Shown: piece by piece, positions 41,964 through 50,142 of the stretch
Numbering within the stretch: position 1 is the first letter of the stretch
How the letters are laid out: each line of letters starts with the position of its first letter
Source: Flammeovirgaceae bacterium UBA2366
GTDB lineage: Bacteria; Bacteroidota; Bacteroidia; Cytophagales; Cyclobacteriaceae
Direction of reading: 5' to 3'
Length of the DNA: 64,000 nt
Assembly (NCBI GenBank): GCA_002344065.1
Contig: DDTK01000015.1
Span: 248,001-312,000 of the forward strand
The notes under the pieces: generated by a model
What the model saw: the letters and a program-made list of their open reading frames with translations, nothing else
Databases searched by the model: none
Told to the model about the DNA's origin: nothing
Translations under genes and position numbers: made by a program

Positions 41964-42914
41964 GTGAAAAAATTTATTTCAGTATCGGACGTAACGTCAG
42001 TTCCCAAACTGGTTGAAAAGGCATTGGCCTATAAAGCCAATCCGTTTTTGGATAAAACGCTTGGTGTAGGTAAGCGCATGGGGTTGTTGTTTCTTAACCC
42101 CAGCATGCGCACACGGCTAAGTACACAAATCGCGGCACAAAACCTGGGCATGGATACGATTGTATTCAATGTTGGTCCGGAGGGCTGGGCACTTGAGTTT
42201 GAAGAAGAAGTGATTATGAGCGGTACCACAGTAGAACATGTGAAGGATGCTGCCCCGGTGCTTGGAAAATATTTTGATATTCTTGGCTTGCGCACATTCC
42301 CGTTGTTGAAACACAAGGAAGAGGATTACAGTGAGCAGGTGATCAATCAGTTTATCAAGTATTCGGGTATTCCTGTGGTGAGCCTGGAGAGTGCCACGTT
42401 GCATCCGCTGCAAAGCCTGACAGACATCATAACCATATCTGAAACATGGAGTGAAGCAAGACGGCCAAAAATTGTATTAACCTGGGCACCGCATGTAAAG
42501 GCATTACCACAATGTGTGGCCAATAGTTTTGCGCAGTGGATTAATGTGTGGGGTCAGGCGGATTTTGTGATTACACACCCTGAAGATTACGAACTGGACG
42601 AGCAATTTACCAAGGGTGCAACCATTACCCATCATCAGGAGGAGGCTTTGCGGGATGCGGATTATGTATATGTTAAAAACTGGAGTACCTATACGGATTA
42701 CGGCAAAATTTATTGTAACGATCCGAACTGGATGTTAACCAATAAGAAACTGGAGACCACTAATAAGGGTAAAGTAATGCACTGTTTGCCGGTGAGAAGA
42801 AATGTGGAATTAAGCGATGAGGTGCTCGATAGTGCCAACAGTTTGGTAACACAACAAGCAGGTAACCGGGTGTGGGCAGCGCAGGCTGTTCTTTCGGAAA
42901 TATTAAGGAGTTAA
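41964..42914 (+). CDS. argF': N-succinylornithine carbamoyltransferase (predicted by Val90)
   Basis: A 316-residue carbamoyltransferase of the N-acylornithine group (not ordinary ornithine transcarbamylase). Carbamoyl-phosphate loop SMRTR is at residues 47-51; HPLQSLTD and HCLPVRRN are present, as in Bacteroides fragilis SOTCase. The residue that decides acyl specificity is position 90, here Val (in GTTVEH), where Xanthomonas AOTCase has Glu92 and B. fragilis SOTCase Pro90. Published mutation of Glu92 to Val, Pro or Ser turned AOTCase into SOTCase, so a succinyl substrate is predicted. The start is a GTG at 41964. Confidence 0.92.
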   Translation: MKKFISVSDVTSVPKLVEKALAYKANPFLDKTLGVGKRMGLLFLNPSMRTRLSTQIAAQNLGMDTIVFNVGPEGWALEFEEEVIMSGTTVEHVKDAAPVLGKYFDILGLRTFPLLKHKEEDYSEQVINQFIKYSGIPVVSLESATLHPLQSLTDIITISETWSEARRPKIVLTWAPHVKALPQCVANSFAQWINVWGQADFVITHPEDYELDEQFTKGATITHHQEEALRDADYVYVKNWSTYTDYGKIYCNDPNWMLTNKKLETTNKGKVMHCLPVRRNVELSDEVLDSANSLVTQQAGNRVWAAQAVLSEILRS

Positions 42915-42923
42915 GTTTTAAAT

Positions 42924-42965
42924 CATGCTGAGCTTGCCTGCTGCAAGCGGGCTTGTCGAAGCATG
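42924..42965. repeat. Palindromic repeat CATGCTGAGCTTG...GAAGCATG
   Basis: Arms beginning CATGCTGAGCTTG and ending GCTTGTCGAAGCATG fold back on each other around CCTGCTGCAAGCGG. The motif CTGAGCTTGTCGAA belongs to a class of short palindromic repeats scattered between genes in many Bacteroidota. It lies between argF' and argB. Confidence 0.6.
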
Positions 42966-42986
42966 ACACAGTAATTAAGGTTTGAG

Positions 42987-43775
42987 ATGAATAAGTTATT
43001 TGTTATTAAAATCGGAGGCAACGTTCTGGATAACCCTGAGGCGTTGAAAAAATTTCTCCAGGATTTTTCGCATATCCGTGAACCGAAAATTCTGGTACAT
43101 GGCGGGGGTAAACTGGCCACTAAGATTGGTGAGCGGCTTGGTATTCAGGCCAACTTTGTAAAAGGCAGAAGAATTACTGATGCCGATACCCGCGATCTGG
43201 TGACGATGGTGTACGGTGGTATGGTAAATAAGCAACTTGTGGCACAACTTCAGGCATTAAGTTGCAATGCAATTGGTGTAACCGGTGCCGATGGGAATAT
43301 GATTAAGGCACGGAAGCGTCCGGTCGGTGAAGTGGATTTTGGTTTTGTAGGCGACATTACACCAGCCGATGTAAATACGGCCTTATTATATTTCCTGCTA
43401 AAGCAAAACGTTGTGCCGGTGTTTGCTTCCCTAACCCATGCCGATGGTGTAATGCTGAACACCAATGCGGATACCATTGCTTCGGTGCTGGCCATTGCGC
43501 TCAGTAAACATTTCGATACACGCCTGATATTTTGTTTCGAGAAACGAGGTGTGTTGAAAAATATTGAGGACGAAACATCGGTTATTCGGTTACTAAATGA
43601 AAGTTCCTACAAAAATCTGCTAGACCAAGGTTCGTTTGCAGATGGTATTCTTCCTAAACTTGAAAATGCTTTCGCTGCGATAAATGCTGGCGTAAAAGAA
43701 GTATTGATAGGCGAGGCCCCGCACTTGCTTCAAAACGTTGGACAGGAAACAGAGGGAACGTTGATTGTAAAATGA
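42987..43775 (+). CDS. argB: N-acylglutamate kinase
   Basis: A 262-residue amino-acid kinase phosphorylating N-acyl-glutamate. Landmarks: the N-terminal KIGGNVLD with the catalytic lysine, HGGGKLATKIGERLG, and VFASLTHADGVMLNTNADTIAS. It lacks the N-terminal extension that makes some ArgB enzymes arginine-sensitive hexamers, suggesting that flux is not controlled at this enzyme by arginine (inference). The natural substrate would be N-succinylglutamate if the transcarbamylase prediction holds. 72 bases after argF', with a palindromic repeat between. Confidence 0.94.
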   Translation: MNKLFVIKIGGNVLDNPEALKKFLQDFSHIREPKILVHGGGKLATKIGERLGIQANFVKGRRITDADTRDLVTMVYGGMVNKQLVAQLQALSCNAIGVTGADGNMIKARKRPVGEVDFGFVGDITPADVNTALLYFLLKQNVVPVFASLTHADGVMLNTNADTIASVLAIALSKHFDTRLIFCFEKRGVLKNIEDETSVIRLLNESSYKNLLDQGSFADGILPKLENAFAAINAGVKEVLIGEAPHLLQNVGQETEGTLIVK

Positions 43776-43850
43776 TGAATTGAGATTTATGAATGACGAT
43801 TTTTGAATGATGAATAATGAATGTTGAATTTTGAATCTTGAACAACTCCA
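43776..43850. repeat. AT-rich repeat at the argB-argE junction
   Basis: A run of degenerate TGAATnnTGAAT words ending in TTGAATTTTGAATCTTGAA, the same word as in the gap at 22953-23048. The TTG start and first codons of argE (from 43831) lie inside the repeat. Confidence 0.65.
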
Positions 43851-44907
43851 TACCGAAGCCATTAACCTGCTTCAATCATTGATTGAAACGCCATCGTTTA
43901 GTCGTGAGGAAGATAAATCGGCCAACCTGATCGCTTCCTTTCTGGATAAGCATAACATTTTGGTTAACCGTGCCGGTAACAACGTGTGGGCAGTGAATAA
44001 ATATTTTAATGAGCTCAAGCCAACCATTTTACTGAACTCCCATCATGATACAGTTAAGCCAAACCCGGCCTATACCCGCGATCCGTTCAAATCGGAAATT
44101 ATTAATGGAAAACTTTATGGGTTAGGAAGCAATGATGCAGGCGGACCATTGGTTGCCCTGATTGCTACCTTTCTTCATTTCTGCAACCAGGAAAACTTAC
44201 CATTTAACCTTGTGCTGGCGGCCACAGCTGAAGAAGAAATATCCGGTAAGGGTGGTATAGAAAGCATCTGGACTTCCCTGCCTCAAATTGATTTTGCGAT
44301 TGTTGGTGAGCCTACCTTATGCCAAATGGCGGTGGCCGAAAAAGGATTAATGGTACTTGATTGTTTGGCTAAAGGAAGGGCAGGTCATGCTGCACACGAA
44401 GAGGGAGAGAATGCACTTTACAAGGCACTTGGCGATATTGAGTGGTTCCGGTCGTACAGGTTTCTGAAAGTATCACCAACCTTGGGTGAAGTGAAGATGA
44501 CAGTTACCGTTATCCATGCCGGTCAGCATCATAATGTGGTGCCTGCCGAGTGCTCTTTTACGGTTGATGTGCGGGTAACGGATGCCTATACCTTGGAAGA
44601 GGTGCTGGAAATTATTAAGCAACATGTTTCCAGTGAAGTTGTGCCGCGCTCGTTACGTTTACGTCCTTCCGGAATTACTAAAGATCATGTGTTGGTTCGT
44701 GCTGCTGAGAAATTGGGAATACATCAATACGGATCGCCCACCACCTCCGATCAGGCGTTGATTCCGGTTCCTTCGGTTAAAATCGGTCCCGGGGATTCGG
44801 CACGATCACATTCAGCGGATGAGTTTATTTTTGTCAATGAGATTAAAGAGGGGATTAAAATTTATATTGATTTAATTGAGGCTTTAAGCTTAAAGCCGAA
44901 AGTTTAA
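43831..44907 (+). CDS. argE: M20-family acylcitrulline or acylornithine deacylase
   Basis: A 358-residue M20 metallopeptidase. The metal-binding segments are present: LNSHHDTVKPNP, SNDAGGPL with the bridging Asp, and the catalytic AEEEISG. The lid domain follows (residues about 175-290). With a succinylornithine transcarbamylase, the substrate would be N-succinylcitrulline, which it would convert to citrulline for ArgG. The only in-frame start with no stop behind it is the TTG at 43831, inside an AT-rich repeat. The last residues (LSLKPKV) are encoded in another repeat arm. Confidence 0.9.
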   Translation: MNLEQLHTEAINLLQSLIETPSFSREEDKSANLIASFLDKHNILVNRAGNNVWAVNKYFNELKPTILLNSHHDTVKPNPAYTRDPFKSEIINGKLYGLGSNDAGGPLVALIATFLHFCNQENLPFNLVLAATAEEEISGKGGIESIWTSLPQIDFAIVGEPTLCQMAVAEKGLMVLDCLAKGRAGHAAHEEGENALYKALGDIEWFRSYRFLKVSPTLGEVKMTVTVIHAGQHHNVVPAECSFTVDVRVTDAYTLEEVLEIIKQHVSSEVVPRSLRLRPSGITKDHVLVRAAEKLGIHQYGSPTTSDQALIPVPSVKIGPGDSARSHSADEFIFVNEIKEGIKIYIDLIEALSLKPKV

Positions 44908-44985
44908 AGCTTATAAGTTTGATTAAAAAGATAAGAAATGGGATTAAATAGACTTTAAACTTCTCGGCTTTTAACTTTTAGCTTA
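44885..44985. repeat. Long imperfect inverted repeat at the argE-argH junction
   Basis: Left arm from 44885 (TAAGCTTAAAGCCGAAAGTTTAAAGC) and right arm 44951-44985 (GACTTTAAACTTCTCGGCTTTTAACTTTTAGCTTA) are partly complementary with small insertions. The left arm contains the stop codon of argE, the right arm ends 2 bases before the ATG of argH. Confidence 0.7.
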
Positions 44986-44987
44986 GT

Positions 44988-46319
44988 ATGATGAAACTTT
45001 GGAAAAAGGATAAAGACTCCCTTAAATCAGTTGAAATCTTTACGGTTGGACAGGATCGTGAACTTGATATACACCTTGCACCATTTGATGTGTTGGGTTC
45101 CCTGGCTCATATCCAAATGCTGGAGTCGATTGGGTTGCTGAGCAAAGATGAGTTGAGGAAACTTTCCGGTGAGTTAAAATTGATTTACAAGCGCATTGAA
45201 GCTGGGGACTTTAAAATTGAAGAAGGTGTAGAGGATGTCCACTCCCAGGTAGAACTTGAGCTTACTAAAAAGCTGGGTGATGCCGGAAAAAAGATCCACA
45301 GTGGGCGTTCGCGTAACGATCAGGTATTGGTCGATATAAAATTGTATTTACGACATGAAATCGAACAGATTGTAGATTCGGTTACTCACTTGTTTGGATT
45401 GTTGCAACAGCAAAGTGAAAAGTATAAGAATCATTTACTGCCGGGATATACACACTTTCAATTAGCCATGCCGTCATCGTTTGGGTTATGGTTTGGAGCA
45501 TATGCCGAGAGTCTGGTGGATGATGTGGTTACGCTTGAAGCGGCTTATCGGGTGGTTAACAAAAATCCGCTAGGTTCTGCAGCTGGTTACGGATCTTCCT
45601 TTCCGCTTGATCGAAAACTGACAACAGAATTGTTAGGCTTTGATGATCTGAACTACAATGTGTTGTACGCCCAGATGGGTCGCGGTAAAACTGAGCGCAT
45701 CGTGGCTGGTGCCATGGCCAACATTGCCGCAACATTGGCTAAACTTGCTGCTGATGCATGCTTGTTCCTGAATCAGAATTTCGGGTTTATCAGTTTTCCC
45801 GATGAGCTGACCACGGGATCAAGCATTATGCCGCATAAAAAGAATCCAGATGTATTTGAATTGATCCGTGCAAGATGCAACCAGATCATGGCTTTGCCTA
45901 ACGACATTGCCTTAACCACGACCAATCTTCCTTCCGGTTATCATCGCGATCTTCAATTGCTGAAGGAACTGCTTTTTCCTGCCATTCAATATTTAAAAGA
46001 TTGCCTGGCTATGACGCAAGTGATGTTGGAAAATGTACAGGTAAAGCAAAATATTCTGGAAGATGATCAGTATAAATTCTTGTTCAGTGTTGAAGAAGTA
46101 AACAAGCTGGTGCTGGGTGGAATGCCCTTCCGTGAAGCCTATCAGAAAGTCGGGCGGGATATTGAGCACGGTAACTATTTTCCTGAACGCAAAGTGAATC
46201 ATACCCATGAAGGAAGCATCGGTAATTTAAGTACGGATGAGATTGCCCGAATGATGAAAGAAGCGTTGGAGAGATTCAGGTTTGAAAGGCTACACCAAGC
46301 TTATAAAAAATTATTATAA
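44988..46319 (+). CDS. argH: Argininosuccinate lyase
   Basis: A 443-residue member of the fumarase/aspartase superfamily that splits argininosuccinate into arginine and fumarate. Signature GSSIMPHKKNPD (with the catalytic serine loop) is present near residue 282, together with GRSRNDQV and the PGYTHFQ segment. Length is typical. Last gene of the operon. Its stop overlaps the end of a convergent membrane-protein gene by 6 bases, so no terminator fits between them. Confidence 0.97.
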   Translation: MMKLWKKDKDSLKSVEIFTVGQDRELDIHLAPFDVLGSLAHIQMLESIGLLSKDELRKLSGELKLIYKRIEAGDFKIEEGVEDVHSQVELELTKKLGDAGKKIHSGRSRNDQVLVDIKLYLRHEIEQIVDSVTHLFGLLQQQSEKYKNHLLPGYTHFQLAMPSSFGLWFGAYAESLVDDVVTLEAAYRVVNKNPLGSAAGYGSSFPLDRKLTTELLGFDDLNYNVLYAQMGRGKTERIVAGAMANIAATLAKLAADACLFLNQNFGFISFPDELTTGSSIMPHKKNPDVFELIRARCNQIMALPNDIALTTTNLPSGYHRDLQLLKELLFPAIQYLKDCLAMTQVMLENVQVKQNILEDDQYKFLFSVEEVNKLVLGGMPFREAYQKVGRDIEHGNYFPERKVNHTHEGSIGNLSTDEIARMMKEALERFRFERLHQAYKKLL

Positions 46320-46826
46320 TTTATTTGCTTCACTGTTGACAGGGCGGAGCGTGCGAAATTCCTTATTCCACGTCAACACATCTTCCACAACTGTAACCTT
46401 GCGTAAAGACCCTGATAAAACAATTTCATCGTCCCAGGTTGCTGTAAGTTTTTCCGTGCCTCCCCAGGCGTTGAACAAACTATAATAACCGCCACGGGGT
46501 CTGTAAACTGCATGGTTATCCATCTCTGATTCAATAACCATATTCTCCTTTTCTATTTTCGACTTCAGTTTTTCTTGAAAATCGACCATCGACTGGTAGT
46601 CGTTGATGTAAAGTGTGCCGGTTCGAAAGCCGGTAGTTAAAATGGAGGCCAGCAGCAAGGGATAAAATACACCCGCCACTAGGGTAAAGCTTAAACTTAC
46701 ATCCCATATCGAATGATCCATGTAGGCAGCAAGCAACGTAAACAGGTTAAAGATGACCAACAGCAGCCCGGCCAGTTTTAAAAAAGTTTTAATACTCCAT
46801 TTCGATATCTCCTTTCGGATGCGCAT
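46314..46826 (-). CDS. Hypothetical membrane protein
   Basis: A 170-residue protein with two hydrophobic segments at about residues 14-34 and 44-65, followed by a soluble C-terminal domain of about 100 residues (KSKIEKENMVIESEMDNHAVYRPRGGYYSLFNAWGG). The latter does not match a family I know. It is convergent with argH (6-base overlap) and divergent from the M48 peptidase gene across 41 bases, so the two may share a bidirectional promoter region. Function unknown. Confidence 0.72.
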   Translation of the reverse strand: MRIRKEISKWSIKTFLKLAGLLLVIFNLFTLLAAYMDHSIWDVSLSFTLVAGVFYPLLLASILTTGFRTGTLYINDYQSMVDFQEKLKSKIEKENMVIESEMDNHAVYRPRGGYYSLFNAWGGTEKLTATWDDEIVLSGSLRKVTVVEDVLTWNKEFRTLRPVNSEANKL

Positions 46827-46867
46827 AACTTGAACTATTTTTCCGCAAAATAAGTATTGTATCCGTT

Positions 46868-48103
46868 ATGATTTTATCTCCTGAGATTCTTTTGTGGATT
46901 ATTGTTGGCATTGTGGTGATCAGTTTTGGTTTTGGCCAGGTGCTGGAATATATCAACCTGAAGGCCATGCGTACCGACATACCAGCTGAGATCGCTTCTT
47001 TCTATAACAAGGAAAAATACGAGAAGTCGCAGCGGTACCACAAGGAAACAACACGGTTTTCATTTTTTACCTCCACCATTGGTTTTTCCGGCTCATTGCT
47101 CATGCTTTTGTTGGGTGGGTTTGGTTGGGTTGACGGACTACTACGCACTATAACGGAAAACCCAATACTGCTGGCGCTACTGTTTTTCGGTGTACTGGGC
47201 ATTGCCTCTGATTTACTAACGCTACCGTTCCAGTGGTACGGCACTTTTGTGATTGAAGAAAAGTACGGCTTCAATAAAACCACGGTTAAGACCTTTATTA
47301 CCGATAAACTGAAAGGGTACGTGTTGGGTGCACTTATTGGCGGTGGATTACTGGCTGCCCTGATCTACCTGGTGGAAACCATCGGCCCGGATTTCTGGAT
47401 ATGGTTTGCAGCCATTGCCTGCGCGTTCATGCTGTTCATGAATATGTTTTATACTTCGCTTATCCTGCCACTATTCAATAAACTTACACCGCTTGCGGAA
47501 GGTGAACTGAAAACTGCCATCGAAGAATTTTCGCGCAAGATCAACTTCCCGATCACCAATGTTTTTGTGATTGACGGTTCAAAGCGTTCCAATAAGGCGA
47601 ATGCTTTTTTCTCAGGCATCGGTAAAAAGAAAAAGATTGTGTTGTTCGACACGCTCATAGCTAACCATACCACCGAAGAACTGGTGGCGGTCTTGGCACA
47701 TGAAGTTGGACACTACAAGAAGAGGCACATCATCTGGAGTTTTGTGCTTTCTGTCGTGCAGATATTTTTTATGCTTTTTGTGCTGTCGCTGATGGTGTTC
47801 AATGAAAACTTATCGTTGGCGCTAGGCGGCAGCCAGTTGGCTATCCATTTAAACCTGCTGGCGTTCACTATTTTGTTTTCACCCATTTCAGCCATTACCG
47901 GATTATTTATGAACCTGTACAGTCGCAAGAATGAATTTGAAGCGGATGCCTATGCCCGAGAAACCTTTAGCGGCAAAGCCTTGGCTGAGGCCTTGAAGAA
48001 ACTTTCGGTGGATAATTTATCAAACCTGTATCCGCACCCGGCTTATGTATTCTTTCATTACTCACATCCGCCTTTGTTAAAGCGCTTGGAGCGGATTGTC
48101 TAG
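46868..48103 (+). CDS. M48 family zinc metalloprotease (Ste24 type)
   Basis: A 411-residue polytopic protease. The zinc site is HEVGH in VLAHEVGHYKKRH, with the downstream third-ligand glutamate in RKNEFEADAYA. Several membrane segments flank the catalytic domain, and the C-terminal YSHPPLLKRL is characteristic of Ste24 (CAAX prenyl protease 1) homologues. Bacterial members act on membrane or misfolded substrates at the inner membrane; no prenylation is expected here. Start ATG 46868. Convergent with the small lipoprotein gene. Confidence 0.94.
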   Translation: MILSPEILLWIIVGIVVISFGFGQVLEYINLKAMRTDIPAEIASFYNKEKYEKSQRYHKETTRFSFFTSTIGFSGSLLMLLLGGFGWVDGLLRTITENPILLALLFFGVLGIASDLLTLPFQWYGTFVIEEKYGFNKTTVKTFITDKLKGYVLGALIGGGLLAALIYLVETIGPDFWIWFAAIACAFMLFMNMFYTSLILPLFNKLTPLAEGELKTAIEEFSRKINFPITNVFVIDGSKRSNKANAFFSGIGKKKKIVLFDTLIANHTTEELVAVLAHEVGHYKKRHIIWSFVLSVVQIFFMLFVLSLMVFNENLSLALGGSQLAIHLNLLAFTILFSPISAITGLFMNLYSRKNEFEADAYARETFSGKALAEALKKLSVDNLSNLYPHPAYVFFHYSHPPLLKRLERIV

Positions 48104-48153
48104 GTTATTGTTTCTGTGTTCTAGTAGATTCTGTAAAGACTTTTTCTTTGATA

Positions 48154-48181
48154 CGCAGTGTTCTCTTCGAGAGGCACTGCG
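48154..48181. repeat. Hairpin CGCAGTG...CACTGCG
   Basis: CGCAGTG (48154-48160) and CACTGCG (48175-48181) pair, with an inner CTC/GAG pairing around TTCGA. It sits between convergent genes, but there is no T run on either side, so it is a weak terminator candidate or a REP-like repeat. Confidence 0.4.
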
Positions 48182-48246
48182 AGGAAATAAGACAAACACT
48201 TCGGATGACCGTGTCACAAGCAATTAATTTTGTCAGGTGGTTTATT

Positions 48247-48633
48247 TTACTGTACTCTTAAAGTATCCAAAATAAATTCTTGTCCATCAAAATTATCATT
48301 ATAAAATTTAAAGTAATGATCACCCAGTTCCTTTACTTCAAATCGATAGATGGTCTCAAGGGTTGGGATATTGTCAGGACACATTTTACAATTTGGATAC
48401 TTTCCGTAGAATTTAACAACTATAGTCCGACCATCTGTTGTTGTTTTTTGTCGTGAATATTCTCCGCATCCATTAAATACAATATGATATATTTTGAATG
48501 AAACGGTTGTTCCAATAGTAGTTGTGGATGGAAGTTCTGTGCCAATAATTGGTGAAACAGATTCGTCAGTCGATATGCACTCACAAGAAAGTAATATTGT
48601 AATCGATAATATTGATCCTACAATCGTCTTCAT
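48247..48633 (-). CDS. Small lipoprotein
   Basis: A 128-residue protein beginning with the ATG at 48633 and a lipoprotein signal (MKTIVGSILSITILLSC, lipobox LLSC). An upstream in-frame start at 48693 would precede the signal with unlikely residues and overlap purB, so it is rejected. The mature part is beta-rich and has a CxxC (NCKMCPD) and a further CGE, consistent with an oxidised disulfide after export. No family recognised. It follows purB on the same strand by 40 bases, possibly co-transcribed. Confidence 0.65.
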   Translation of the reverse strand: MKTIVGSILSITILLSCECISTDESVSPIIGTELPSTTTIGTTVSFKIYHIVFNGCGEYSRQKTTTDGRTIVVKFYGKYPNCKMCPDNIPTLETIYRFEVKELGDHYFKFYNDNFDGQEFILDTLRVQ

Positions 48634-48673
48634 TATTGTTGGTTGAGCTGCTTTATAGGATAAATATATTTTT

Positions 48674-50014
48674 CTATATTCCGGTATACCCAAAGGGTGT
48701 AATTTCCTTTAGCCGTTTTTTAAGTTCTGGGTTCACATCAAGCGCGTCAATAAAATCCTCAAACTCCTTCTTCCCAATCTTTTCATTCTTGCGCGTCAGT
48801 TCTTTCAAGGCTTCATATGGATTTGGGTAGCCTTCTTTTCGTAAAATGGTTTGAATGGCTTCGGCTATTACAGTCCAATTATTTTCCAGGTCGGCATCAA
48901 TAGCTTGTTTGTTCAATTCCAGTTTACCAACGCCTTTCAAAAGCGATTGCAAGGCAATAACGGTGTGGGCTAAGGGCACCCCTATGTTACGCAATACGGT
49001 GCTGTCGGTTAAGTCGCGCTGCAGGCGCGATATAGGAAGTTTTGCAGAGAGGTGTTCAAAGATGGCGTTGGCATAGCCCAGGTTGCCTTCGGCATTTTCA
49101 AAGTCGATGGGGTTTACTTTATGCGGCATGGCTGAACTACCCACTTCACCAGCTTTTATTTTTTGTTTAAAGTAATTCATGGAAATGTATTGCCACACAT
49201 CCCGGCTGAAATCAATCAGTATGGTATTGATGCGTTTCAGGTTATCGAACAATGCGGCCAGGTTATCATAGTGTTCAATCTGGGTAGTGGGTTCGCTGCG
49301 CACCAATCCTAAATGCTGACTTACAAATGCATTGCCAAAATGTCCCCAATTAATTTCAGGGTACGCAACATGATGGGCATTGAAGTTTCCGGTAGCGCCA
49401 CCAAACTTAGCCGAGTAAGGAATGGTTTTGAGAAGTTCAAGCTGGTTGTTAACCCGTTCAATGAAAACATAGAGTTCTTTACCCAACCGGGTAGGTGATG
49501 CTGGCTGTCCGTGGGTGCGGGCCAGCATGGGTATGTCTTTCCATTGTACGCTTAGGGTTGCGAGTCCGTTTACCAGTTTTGCCACAAGCGGTAAGAACTC
49601 AGCCTCCATAAACTCCTTCAGCGAAAGCGGTATGGCCGTGTTGTTAATATCCTGTGAAGTAAGTCCGAAGTGAATAAATTCTTTCCAGGCACTAAGCTTA
49701 AGTTCATCCAGCTTTTGTTTGATAAAGTATTCCACCGCCTTTACATCGTGGTTGGTGGTTTTTTCAATTTCTTTAATTTGCAGGGCGTCTGCTTCAGTAA
49801 AATTCTGGTACACCTTACGCAACAGGCTTTCCTGTTCTTTAGGAAATTTTGAAAGTTCCGGTAGCACATAGGTGAGGGCAATGAAGTATTCTATTTCCAC
49901 CCGCACGCGGTAGCGCATTAAACCGAATTCAGAAAAATAGGTTGTTAATGAAGAGGAGGTATTGAAGTACCGTCCGTCAACAGGCGAAATGGCGGTAAGG
50001 GTAGTCAGTTGCAC
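48674..50014 (-). CDS. purB: Adenylosuccinate lyase
   Basis: A 446-residue enzyme acting twice in purine synthesis: it releases fumarate from SAICAR and from adenylosuccinate. The N-terminal ISPVDGRYFN matches the E. coli-type PurB clade, the catalytic-loop signature GSSAMPHKVNPIDFENAEGN is at about residue 285-304, and FGLTSQDINNTA supplies a catalytic His/Ser loop. Length and clade are typical for Bacteroidota. ATG at 50014. Divergent from a DUF5916 gene. Confidence 0.97.
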   Translation of the reverse strand: MQLTTLTAISPVDGRYFNTSSSLTTYFSEFGLMRYRVRVEIEYFIALTYVLPELSKFPKEQESLLRKVYQNFTEADALQIKEIEKTTNHDVKAVEYFIKQKLDELKLSAWKEFIHFGLTSQDINNTAIPLSLKEFMEAEFLPLVAKLVNGLATLSVQWKDIPMLARTHGQPASPTRLGKELYVFIERVNNQLELLKTIPYSAKFGGATGNFNAHHVAYPEINWGHFGNAFVSQHLGLVRSEPTTQIEHYDNLAALFDNLKRINTILIDFSRDVWQYISMNYFKQKIKAGEVGSSAMPHKVNPIDFENAEGNLGYANAIFEHLSAKLPISRLQRDLTDSTVLRNIGVPLAHTVIALQSLLKGVGKLELNKQAIDADLENNWTVIAEAIQTILRKEGYPNPYEALKELTRKNEKIGKKEFEDFIDALDVNPELKKRLKEITPFGYTGI

Positions 50015-50142
50015 AATGATCTGTTAAGATGTAAAAATAGTAAAAGGAACAGTAAGGCAATCGATAAACCTTAAGAGTTGGCAGCCGTTTATCCGGTTGC
50101 CAATGTAAATTTTAGCGGCATTTTTATAGCTTCGCACCCGCC

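Noticed and set aside
48154..48230. Terminator of the M48 peptidase gene
   Set aside because: The hairpin is convincing but lacks a T run in either direction, so I list it only as a repeat-like hairpin.
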